Below are positions 25,030 to 31,659 of a stretch of 31,872 nt of DNA, piece by piece. The stretch is from positions 1 to 31,872 of the forward strand of contig CAKOOR010000010.1 of NCBI GenBank assembly GCA_934098505.1. The letters run 5' to 3'. The notes under the pieces were generated by a model, which saw only the letters and a list, made by a program, of their open reading frames with translations, ran no database searches and was not told the DNA's origin. The DNA is from an uncultured Bacilli bacterium (lineage in GTDB: Bacteria; Bacillota_I; Bacilli_A; RF39; UBA660). How positions within the stretch are numbered: position 1 is the first letter of the stretch; the number at the start of each line of letters is the position of its first letter. The translations under genes were made by a program, and so were the position numbers.

Positions 25030-25042
25030 ATTTCCTTATAAA

Positions 25043-25753
25043 CTACTTACGATTTGATGATTTTGTTGCTTTGGGAGTTAAACTTAAGGAACGAGTTTTA
25101 CCTTTCAAAGACTTATCCGCATTTTCCTGTTCTTGTTCTAAAATTCTTTCTTCTTCTTTAATAAAACTACTTGGTATTTTAAAAGAATTGTTAGCCTCTT
25201 TAATAATTTCATCACAAAAAGCAATAGCATCAATAGTATTATTCTTTTCTTTAGCATCTAAGTCATTAAGTTGGATACCAGTTAGTTCTTGAAAATGAGC
25301 CTTTTCTTTTAATTTTTCTAACTCTTTTTCCAAATTAGGTATATCTTCTTCTAGTCTTTTCTTACTCATGCCAGCTTCTATAAGTCTTTTTTTCAAAGTG
25401 AAAATATTACCAAGTCTAGCAATAGTTATGGGGATAATCGTAGTACAACCTAAACCAGCCGCTAAGAATAATATTTTTCCCCAACTTAACAGCTGACCAA
25501 AAATTAAAGAATTAACAAAAATACTAGCTATAAAAATTATAATAACCGCTAAAACTTCTACCTGCCAATTTTTAAAATTTTCAAGTAGCGTGTTAACTCT
25601 CTCTAACTCTGAATTAGCTTTCTCTATAATATTTTCCTTTACTAAAATTATTTCTATATTTTTATTATCATCAATTGAGATAACTCGTATTTTACCAATA
25701 TCGTCAGTTACAATTGCTAGATTATCATTTAACTTGGCAAATTTATTATTCAT
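25043..25753 (-). CDS. two-TM coiled-coil protein, member 3 of a local paralogous family
   Basis: A 236-residue protein. The N-terminus 'MNNKFAKLNDNLAIVTDDIG' matches that of the gene at 25833-26447 ('MNNELIKLNKDLGVVTDEKG') and continues with 'IRVISIDDNKN'. A helix with coiled-coil periodicity (~40-60) leads to two TM segments (~63-82, ~88-112), a 'RLGNIFTLKKRL' segment, a second coiled coil ('LEEDIPNLEKELEKLKEKAH') and a tail 'GKTRSLSLTPKATKSS'. AGAGGT is the ribosome-binding site. It probably shares a transcript with the gene at 25833, 79 nt upstream, as no terminator lies between. Function unknown. Confidence 0.62.
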   Translation of the reverse strand: MNNKFAKLNDNLAIVTDDIGKIRVISIDDNKNIEIILVKENIIEKANSELERVNTLLENFKNWQVEVLAVIIIFIASIFVNSLIFGQLLSWGKILFLAAGLGCTTIIPITIARLGNIFTLKKRLIEAGMSKKRLEEDIPNLEKELEKLKEKAHFQELTGIQLNDLDAKEKNNTIDAIAFCDEIIKEANNSFKIPSSFIKEEERILEQEQENADKSLKGKTRSLSLTPKATKSSNRK

Positions 25754-25832
25754 AATTAACCTCTTTTCTATAAAACACCTTTAAGTATTATTCTTAATTT
25801 AATTTTTTTTTACCATCTTTCAATTATCTAAA

Positions 25833-26447
25833 TTATTCCTTTTTATTATCAAACTTAGGAACTAATTTTAATACCTTAATATCTCCAGGATTTCTTTCAC
25901 CATTACTTAAAGTAGGAACATTTTCTAATTCCCTAGTAATTGTTTCTTTGCTAGATAAATCTTCTACCTTTCTTTTTTCACTAAATTTACTTCTTTCCTT
26001 TGCTCTTGTTAATTCTTCTTTAAAAACTTCTATTTCTTGTTCTGATTTGCTAATTTCTTCCTTTATTTTAACTACTTCTTTATGTAATTTAATCGGATTT
26101 CCAAGCCATATGGCTGGTAGTAGAGTTGGTACATATAAAGGTACTAATTTAATAACTAATGCCAAGATCCCATCTGTATTTTCGATGGCTAAACTAATCG
26201 AAAGAGGTAACGCAAGAAAACAAAACATTGAAAGAAATACAATCGAACTTATTTTAAAAAGTTTCTTTTCCAATAACTTATTTTGTAAGGAAACCAACTT
26301 CTTTTCATTATTTTCTATCTCGTTTTCTTTAAGTAAAATATCTTCTAAATTATTATTGTCAGCTTCAATATTTACGACCTTAATATGACCTTTTTCATCT
26401 GTAACTACCCCTAAATCCTTATTTAACTTTATTAATTCATTATTCAT
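25833..26447 (-). CDS. two-TM coiled-coil protein, member 2 of a local paralogous family
   Basis: A 204-residue protein with the 'KLNKDLGVVTDEKGHIKVVN' N-terminus, a helical stretch rich in Glu/Asn/Lys (~35-60), TM segments near 64-86 and 96-115, then 'WLGNPIKLHKEVVKIKEEIS' leading into a coiled coil to about residue 150, and the tail 'GDIKVLKLVPKFDNKKE'. The 'GNP-I/L' after TM2 recurs in the gene at 27140 ('TFGNPLENKKVLE'). The ribosome-binding site is weak (GGACAGAAAA). Function unknown; the array context suggests family diversification. Confidence 0.6.
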   Translation of the reverse strand: MNNELIKLNKDLGVVTDEKGHIKVVNIEADNNNLEDILLKENEIENNEKKLVSLQNKLLEKKLFKISSIVFLSMFCFLALPLSISLAIENTDGILALVIKLVPLYVPTLLPAIWLGNPIKLHKEVVKIKEEISKSEQEIEVFKEELTRAKERSKFSEKRKVEDLSSKETITRELENVPTLSNGERNPGDIKVLKLVPKFDNKKE

Positions 26448-26598
26448 AATTTTTTCTGTCCATTTCTAATAGTACCTAATATTTTAAAATATTAAACGTC
26501 AGTAAGTCAACTATTTTCTTGGCAAAATTATATCTAAATAACTATTAATTTCGACATATTATTTAACATCATTATTATAAAATAAAACTGGTGATTTT

Positions 26599-27039
26599 AT
26601 GAAAAAAACAATCTTAGCAATCCTTCTGGCGACTATTATTGGTTTTACCTTTGGTTTCTTTTTCTTAAAGAAACTTAATACCGAAACCATTACCGAAGTA
26701 AGTAATATTAAAAGTCAAGTTTATGCTTTTCAAATCGGTGTCTATAAAAATAAGGATAATGCTTTAAAAGAAGCAAGTACCAATAATGGCATCGTTATTT
26801 TAGATAATGATATTTATCGTGTTTATACAGCTATTTTAAAAGATGCGACTTTAATAGACAATTTAAAGAATTATTATAATTCTATTGGTCTTAATTATTA
26901 TTTAAAAGCTATAAATGTTTCCAGTAAGACTAGTGGGATTATTGATAATTATGAATCTTTACTTAAGAGCTGTGATAGTAGTAATTATAATCTTATATTA
27001 GATAGTATGTTAAAAGAAATAGATAGTAGTGATTTATGA
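26599..27039 (+). CDS. membrane-anchored SPOR-like domain protein
   Basis: A 146-residue protein with an N-terminal TM (about 4-24) and an extracytoplasmic domain (about 42-110) with the SPOR pattern: 'VYAFQIGVYKNKDNALKEAS' corresponds to the first strand and helix, 'NDIYRVYTAILKDA' to the 'lyRV.vGpf' strand. SPOR domains bind denuded glycan strands at septa. The last ~35 residues are polar and helical. GGTGA precedes the ATG, and TTGGCA (26519-26524) with TATTAA (26543-26548) is a possible promoter. With sporulation genes nearby a role at the spore septum or cortex is possible, but that is inference. It is alone on the plus strand among minus-strand paralogues. Confidence 0.65.
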   Translation: MKKTILAILLATIIGFTFGFFFLKKLNTETITEVSNIKSQVYAFQIGVYKNKDNALKEASTNNGIVILDNDIYRVYTAILKDATLIDNLKNYYNSIGLNYYLKAINVSSKTSGIIDNYESLLKSCDSSNYNLILDSMLKEIDSSDL

Positions 27040-27093
27040 AAAAATAAAAAGTCATTGAAATTCACTGACGGTTTTACCGCTAATTTTCAATGA
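27037..27093 (-). terminator. terminator for the 27140-27667 gene
   Basis: TCATTGAAA (27052-27060) and TTTCAATGA (27085-27093) form a 9-bp stem with a CGGT/ACCG hairpin nested inside. A T-rich run follows on the minus strand (complement of 27037-27050), so it terminates leftward transcription; there is no T-run on the plus side. Confidence 0.65.
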
Positions 27094-27139
27094 AACAAAT
27101 CTGCATGCGTAAATAAAGCCACTAAAAAAGATAGTAATT

Positions 27140-27667
27140 TTAATTTTTATTATCCGTATGATATGGATTCTTAGTAAGTTTTAATACAGGTCCTTTTTCC
27201 TTTGGACTTCTACTTGCCATATCATTTTCTAAAGCATCAGTATTACTATAACTGATGTTATCACTTTTAGCCATAGTAATTCCAGTATCATTTTCTCTCT
27301 TAAGATTTAAGCTTTCTTGTAAAGATGCAATTTCTTTTTTTAACTCTGGTTCTTTAACATCAACAATTTCTGCGATTTTAGCCTTATTTGCTTCCAATAC
27401 CTTCTTATTTTCTAAAGGATTACCAAAAGTAAGTAGGGGAATACCTATTGTTGTTAAAACGTACATTACATTAATTAAAGCATTGCTAAAAATTTCGACA
27501 TCACTAATTGCAAATAATAGTAAAACCCCGCAAGCTACCGATACAGAAAAAGTAAAGCTCTTAATTTTTAATATTCTAATAGCGCTCTTTGTAAAAAGAC
27601 TATCCAATTCCTCATTTAACTCTTTGATATTTTGTTCTTTTAAATTTATTTCTTCGTTTATTTCCAT
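27140..27667 (-). CDS. two-TM coiled-coil protein, member 1 of a local paralogous family
   Basis: A 175-residue protein lacking the 'KLNxxLxxVTD' N-terminus of two relatives; it opens directly in a coiled coil ('INLKEQNIKELNEELDSL'), then TM segments (~38-57 and ~63-82), 'TFGNPLENKKVLEANKAKI', a second helical stretch and the tail 'KGPVLKLTKNPYH'. AAGGAG at a proper distance supports ATG 27667. Its terminator is at 27037-27093. Function unknown. Confidence 0.6.
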   Translation of the reverse strand: MEINEEINLKEQNIKELNEELDSLFTKSAIRILKIKSFTFSVSVACGVLLLFAISDVEIFSNALINVMYVLTTIGIPLLTFGNPLENKKVLEANKAKIAEIVDVKEPELKKEIASLQESLNLKRENDTGITMAKSDNISYSNTDALENDMASRSPKEKGPVLKLTKNPYHTDNKN

Positions 27668-27838
27668 CTTGCACTCCTTATAAGTTATTGTAATTTATTT
27701 GCTTTAGTTTAGTCAATATAAAGTTTATTGCTACTTTCCACCACCAACCATTAAATAAAATATAAAATAATTATTGCTTTAAATTAAGACTTTTTATAAT
27801 AAATTTGATACAATTAATTTGAAATTGAAATCTATAAT

Positions 27839-28051
27839 ATGAATTATTCTCCTTATATATTAAAAAATATTTATGAAATAAAAGATAACGATACTAATTT
27901 TTTAAGAGCTTCTTTAAGCAGTTGGTTTAAGGAAAGAGGTATACCATCTTGGCGTGATAAATTAGACTTATTAATGCATCGTCTAAATATTAATGCTCCT
28001 TATGAACTTTTAGATAAAGCTTTTGGCTTATCATTATCAATATTTAACTAA
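27839..28051 (+). pseudogene. short frame resembling the start of a HipA-like kinase
   Basis: A 70-codon frame: 'LRASLSSWFKERGIPSWRDK', 'LLMHRLNINAPYELLDKAFG', 'LSLSIFN' and stop. In Bacillota HipA-like proteins a comparable N-terminal segment ('W...R.IP..R', then 'LL.K..GLSLSDQYW') precedes the kinase domain. Here it stops at the point where 'SDQYW' would come, and no kinase domain follows. No ribosome-binding site precedes the ATG. I take it as a truncated remnant; an independent small protein cannot be excluded. The family link is from memory of the motif and is only moderate. Confidence 0.4.
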
Positions 28052-28151
28052 ATATTCTGATACCAGAATTAATCATTTATGTGTCTTATTTAACCGACAA
28101 ATTAATAAATTAATAAATTAAAAAATTTAATAGAAAATAGTAATTAAAAGT

Positions 28152-28183
28152 AAAACTTAGTTTAAAAAATCCTAAGTTTTTTT
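28152..28183 (+). terminator. intrinsic terminator upstream of radC
   Basis: AAAACTTAG (28152-28160) and CTAAGTTTT (28172-28180) form a perfect 9-bp stem, loop 11 nt, with T to 28183. Confidence 0.85.
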
Positions 28184-28272
28184 AATTTTCTTAAAATTTT
28201 TAAAGGAAAACAACTTTTTACCGGTAATATATATAATTAGAAGAAGAATTATATATAGAAAAGAGTGTTTAT

Positions 28273-28941
28273 ATGAATTATAAAATTAAAGAAATGCAAG
28301 AAGAATTAAAACCTAGATATCGCGCTAAAAAGAAAGGAATAAGTAATTTAAGTGATGAAGAACTATTAAGTCTTATTATTAGATGTGGTACTAAAGATAA
28401 AAACGTTAAAAATTTATCTATTGAAGTATTACAAAAGGTAGGTAATCTTAATAATTTCTTAAATATCGATATTAAAGATTTAATGCAAATAAAAGGAATA
28501 GGCGAGGTAAGTGCTTTAAGTCTTTTAGCTTCTATTGAACTAGGTAAAAGAGTATTAAATTATCATCAAGATAGAGTAAAATTAATAAGTTCTAAAAGTG
28601 TCTATGAATATTTTAAATATATGTTTATAGGTCTTAAACAAGAAAAAGTAATAGGAATTTATCTAGATAACGCTAAGAAATTAATAGAATATAAAGAATT
28701 ATTTGTTGGTACTGTTAATGGTTGCTTAATTCATCCTCGCGAAGTATTTAAATATGCTGTAATTTTATCAGCATCATCGATAATTCTAATTCATAATCAT
28801 CCGTCTGGTAATTTAAATCCTAGTAAGGAAGATATAAGAGTTACTAAAGAAATAAAAGATATAGCTACTAAAATAAATATTCCTTTATTAGATCATATAA
28901 TTATTAGTGATAATGGTTATCAAAGTATTATTGAAAGTTAA
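28273..28941 (+). CDS. radC: RadC-family JAB-domain protein
   Basis: A 222-residue UPF0758/RadC protein. An N-terminal helix-hairpin-helix (about 66-90, 'IKGIGEVSA') is followed by a JAB/MPN domain with the metal-site motif 'HNHPSGNLNPSKED' (His174, His176, Asp187). Despite the name, a role in recombination repair is not supported in Bacillus or pneumococcus; the function is open. A TATAAT lies at 28232-28237 without a good -35, and GAGTG precedes the ATG. In Bacillus radC is followed by mreB-mreC-mreD; here the 279-bp element and a non-coding stretch stand between radC and mreC. Confidence 0.93.
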   Translation: MNYKIKEMQEELKPRYRAKKKGISNLSDEELLSLIIRCGTKDKNVKNLSIEVLQKVGNLNNFLNIDIKDLMQIKGIGEVSALSLLASIELGKRVLNYHQDRVKLISSKSVYEYFKYMFIGLKQEKVIGIYLDNAKKLIEYKELFVGTVNGCLIHPREVFKYAVILSASSIILIHNHPSGNLNPSKEDIRVTKEIKDIATKINIPLLDHIIISDNGYQSIIES

Positions 28942-28992
28942 TTTGTGTATATTTACTATAAAAATGGTTAAACTAGCTATTTAAAATAAAAT

Positions 28993-29271
28993 TTCATAGA
29001 GTAAGTAACTCTATGAAACCCATTTTTCAGTACCAATCATTAATTTGTACTATAAATATACCATATATTTTTATGATTTTAAAGAGTTTTTAATAAACTA
29101 TTATAGTCAAATTTATAGTCAAATAATTATTATATAAAGCTAGTAATTATTGGACTATATCCATTTTTAGTTCCAAAAATTAATGGATTATTTCTGGTCA
29201 ACTATTATGGTCAAATGCACTTTAAAGCTAGTAAATACCTATTGTTTTCATAGAGTTACTTACTCTATGAA
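28993..29271. repeat. 279-bp element with lox-like inverted end sites, copy 2
   Basis: Same design as copy 1. Left site 28993-29017 is TTCATAGAGT-AAGTA-ACTCTATGAA; right site 29247-29271 has spacer TACTT, making it the exact reverse complement. The outer arms match copy 1, but the spacer is different (AAGTA against ATATA). Every matching landmark lies at a constant offset of 9005 nt from copy 1: the 36-nt identical block at 29076-29111 and CTAGTAAATACCT at 29228-29240. Paired GTCA boxes are again present (29104/29116 and 29197/29210). The remaining interior has diverged to a level where only A+T richness is obvious. Confidence 0.85.
29078..29107 (+). promoter_or_regulatory. promoter-like block inside element copy 2
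   Basis: TTTAAA (29078-29083) and TATAGT (29102-29107) with an 18-nt spacer, at the same offset and in the same direction as in copy 1. A transcript would run rightward towards the GC-rich hairpin and the terminator at 29628, or on to mreC. Confidence 0.4.
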
Positions 29272-29332
29272 AGCGAAAATACTAACTTTTTCTGTTTAAG
29301 GTATCTATTTTATAAAAAAGTTCATAATAATA

Positions 29333-29407
29333 ACTGGGGCCGAAATAAAATATAAAAATAGTATGGTATGTATATTTTATAAATTCTCTTATCAAAATGG
29401 CCCCAGT
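29333..29407. repeat. GC-rich inverted repeat, 9-bp arms, 57-nt loop
   Basis: ACTGGGGCC (29333-29341) and GGCCCCAGT (29399-29407) are perfect inverted copies in a strongly A+T-rich surrounding. The loop is 57 nt of mostly A and T. It matches no riboswitch or leader that I recognise. Confidence 0.6.
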
Positions 29408-29627
29408 ACTTTTAATGAATATCAAAAAGTATAAAATATCCAAGAAAAATATATTGTTTTTTAGTACATATATAATATTATTCTAATAGAGGCTTCTTAT
29501 TTAATTTTTATAGATGTTATGCTATAGGTGGCATATTAAGTAATAGAACAATTTATTTGACTAAAAGGACTTTATAGAAAGCAATGATCTATATCAGTTA
29601 TCACTTTAAGAGTCAATATATCTAAAT

Positions 29628-29655
29628 AAATCGTATAAATCAGACGATTTTTTTT
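29628..29655 (+). terminator. intrinsic terminator just before mreC
   Basis: AAATCGT (29628-29634) and ACGATTT (29644-29650) form a 7-bp stem with a 9-nt loop, followed by T to 29655. No gene precedes it for 680 nt, so it ends either a non-coding transcript or read-through from radC. Confidence 0.75.
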
Positions 29656-29675
29656 ATACTATAAATGTGATTATA

Positions 29676-30257
29676 ATGAAAAAGTATTTAAAATTTATTC
29701 CCATAATATTAATATTACTAATTAATCCCTTTTTAAGTTTTATTAAAAAAGACGATAAAGATGAAGTAGAAACCTACTTATTAAAAACCGAAAATACTTC
29801 TTTAAAAGAAGAAATTGAAGAAATAAGCAATATTAAATATAACGACTATGATTACATTTTAAGCAAAATACTAATTAAAAACTTATATAACAGTAATATC
29901 TATCATCTAAAGAGTAATGCTAAAATTGAACCTAAACACCCAGTTATAAATAGTAAAGGTCTTATTGGCATAACCAATACCGATAATACTTTAGTACCTA
30001 TCTCTAATCTAACTATCTCCATAAGAATAGGTAATCTTACCGGTCTTTATAAAGATAATAAAGTAATAATTAATACTAAAACTAATATCGAACCAAATAG
30101 TAGTGTTTATACCAGTGGACTAACTAATTTACCATCTAATCTTTTAATCGGTAATATTGCTACTTGTACTTCTAATGATAATAATACTATCTGTAATATT
30201 AATTTAATACCCATAGATACTCTATATTGTCTTATTCTTACGGAGTATACTATATGA
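29676..30257 (+). CDS. mreC: short MreC-like cell-shape protein
   Basis: A 193-residue protein with an N-terminal TM (about 5-22), a short helical stretch and a beta domain outside. 'NSKGLIGITN' and 'VYTSGLTNLPSNLLIGNI' correspond to the two MreC core motifs ('kGlvG' and 'TSGl.g.fP.Gl.vG.V'). Typical MreC has 270-300 residues; this one lacks most of the coiled coil. MreC organises the elongation peptidoglycan machinery. ATG 29676 is chosen; a GTG at 29667 is possible, and neither has a good ribosome-binding site. The stop overlaps the mreD start (ATGA), which supports the assignment. Confidence 0.78.
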   Translation: MKKYLKFIPIILILLINPFLSFIKKDDKDEVETYLLKTENTSLKEEIEEISNIKYNDYDYILSKILIKNLYNSNIYHLKSNAKIEPKHPVINSKGLIGITNTDNTLVPISNLTISIRIGNLTGLYKDNKVIINTKTNIEPNSSVYTSGLTNLPSNLLIGNIATCTSNDNNTICNINLIPIDTLYCLILTEYTI

Positions 30258-30607
30258 TCTATTTAATTTTAGACATCTTGTTTTATTCTTTAACTCCATT
30301 TAATACCTCTTTTTATCTTTTTTACTTAACTTATAAAAAAGACTATTTTAATATCATAAGTCTTCTTATAATTATTTATCTAACCCATAACTTGCTTTAT
30401 ATCCTGATATTTCTTTTTACTTTTTTCTTTAAAAAATATCATTATTTTAATATTTGTCATAAATTCTTCCAATTGCTAATTATTTACTTACTTTTTTTTA
30501 ATATTCATATAAACGTTAACTCTTTCTTAATTTTACTAATTTCGTACCTTTATTATCAATTTTTTTTCAATTTAAATAGTAAAACTTCCTTAAAAGATAT
30601 TAATTAA
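30254..30607 (+). CDS. mreD: MreD-like membrane protein
   Basis: A 117-residue, very hydrophobic protein with about four TM segments, Phe/Tyr/Ile rich. ATG 30254 is preceded by GGAG at 30242-30245 and overlaps the mreC stop; a longer frame from 30227 lacks support. It is shorter than typical MreD (~160-170). The call rests on position after mreC, topology and size, since MreD sequences are poorly conserved. Confidence 0.65.
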   Translation: MIYLILDILFYSLTPFNTSFYLFYLTYKKDYFNIISLLIIIYLTHNLLYILIFLFTFFFKKYHYFNICHKFFQLLIIYLLFFNIHINVNSFLILLISYLYYQFFFNLNSKTSLKDIN

Positions 30608-30672
30608 AAATGAAAAAATTAACTGCTTATAGCCTAAATTATGATATGATTTTTTAAGAAATGAGGAAGAAT

Positions 30673-31475
30673 ATGTTACCAAAATATAAATATACCGAAG
30701 TAATTGATTATTAGCAAAGTCAAAATGTCAATGATACCACTAAACTTAGTACTATGTTAGATAGTTTTCAAATGTTGTTTGCTTATAATTCGGGAGTTAT
30801 AGAAAATAAAGAAATTACCTATTATGACGTTAGAAAAATATTTGCTAATGGCAAAGTTATTAATTTTACAGGTGATTTACGAACTCTTTATGAAATTACT
30901 AATCAAAAAGATTGTGCCGAATATTTAATTAATAAGATAATAAACAAAGAACCATTAAGCGTGGAATTTATTAAAAAAATACATAAATTACTTACTAAGG
31001 GTACCTACGATGAAGTTAGATATAACAAAAATCTTGAACGGCCAAGCAAATTTAATAAACATGATTATATAACAGGCAGAAATGAGGTAGGCTCGTCAGT
31101 AAATAATGTTAATACAGACATGCAACAATTAGTGGAAGAAATAAAAAGTGCTAAGAAAACTAATAGCGAAAACATTATTAAGATTGTAGCTTATTTTCAT
31201 AACGTTCTAGAACAAATCCATTAGTTTGCCGATTATATGGTAGGTTAGGGCGAACCATGTTAAATTATATTTTAATAATTAACAATTTGTCACCAGTTAT
31301 TATCTATAGCGAAGATAAAAAATATTATTATGCCACTTTAGAAAAATTTGACGAAGAAGAAGATTTGAACTCCATGATAGAATTTATTAAATATGAAATG
31401 GAAAAAGCTTGGGAAAATACCTTAGATAACGCTAGTAACGTCAAAAAAATAACTAGTAAATTGAAAATTATTTAG
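30673..31475 (+). pseudogene. Fic-domain protein, inactivated
   Basis: The joined frames give a Fic (AMP-transferase type) protein. The ATG at 30673 has GAGGAAGA upstream. Codon 14 is TAG (30712). The body is intact from there ('LFAYNSGVIENKEITYYDVR', 'LSVEFIKKIHKLLTKGTYDE'). At the active-site loop HPFxDGNGRxGR the sequence reads His-TAG-Phe-Ala-Asp, the Gly-Asn codons have lost one base, and Gly-Arg-Leu-Gly-Arg is recovered in the shifted frame, followed by 'TMLNYILIINNLSPVIIY' and the normal C-terminus to TAG 31473. Three separate lesions, two in the catalytic motif, mean it is dead. Retained similarity elsewhere suggests recent decay. Confidence 0.85.
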
Positions 31476-31490
31476 ACTAATACTTATTAA

Positions 31491-31534
31491 AAGTAACTTA
31501 AAATTGTTTTAACCAGTTATAAAGTTGCTTTTTT
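31491..31534 (+). terminator. terminator after the fic pseudogene
   Basis: AAGTAACTT (31491-31499) pairs with AAGTTGCTT (31522-31530), 9 bp with one G-U, loop 22 nt, then T to 31534. Confidence 0.55.
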
Positions 31535-31564
31535 CTTTTGCTATTTATATTGGCAAATAACTTT

Positions 31565-31595
31565 AAAAAAATAAAAAAGAAACCAATTAAGGTTT
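31565..31595 (-). terminator. terminator for the Rpn-like gene
   Basis: GAAACC and GGTTTC (plus-strand 31578-31583 and 31590-31595) form a 6-bp stem with a 6-nt loop; the complement of the A-run at 31565-31577 supplies the T-tail on the minus strand. Confidence 0.7.
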
Positions 31596-31659
31596 CAAAA
31601 TATTGTAATTAAGTTCTATTTACATAGAGTTATTATCAGTTTATATTAGCAAATATCAT

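Larger units (their letters stand above)
28942..29675. other. 734-nt gap between radC and mreC, no supported gene
   Basis: Contains the second 279-bp element (28993-29271), a GC-rich inverted repeat (29333-29407), a T-tailed hairpin (29628-29655) and only very short frames, e.g. 23 codons from ATG 29417 without a ribosome-binding site. mreB, expected here by comparison with Bacillus, is absent. Confidence 0.7.

Noticed and set aside
25948..27683. Long plus-strand frames opposite the minus-strand paralogues (e.g. 25948-26388 and 27255-27683).
   Set aside because: The minus-strand frames have coiled-coil/TM order, shared tails and ribosome-binding sites; the opposite frames have Ser/Leu-rich shadow composition without these.
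29417..29488. 23-codon frame (M-N-I-K-K start, hydrophobic end) in the radC-mreC gap as a small protein gene.
   Set aside because: No ribosome-binding site, no promoter close by and no recognisable pattern.
17501..31475. In-frame TAG in sigF and twice in fic suggested TAG might be read as an amino acid.
   Set aside because: Intact genes end with TAG (for example at 1954, 16119, 18620 and 24228), and in sigF the frame changes at the TAG, so read-through alone would not restore it.
31622..31634. ACATAGAGTTATT resembles half of the end site of the 279-bp elements.
   Set aside because: Only one arm is present, no inverted partner arm follows and no second site lies nearby; likely chance in A+T-rich DNA.
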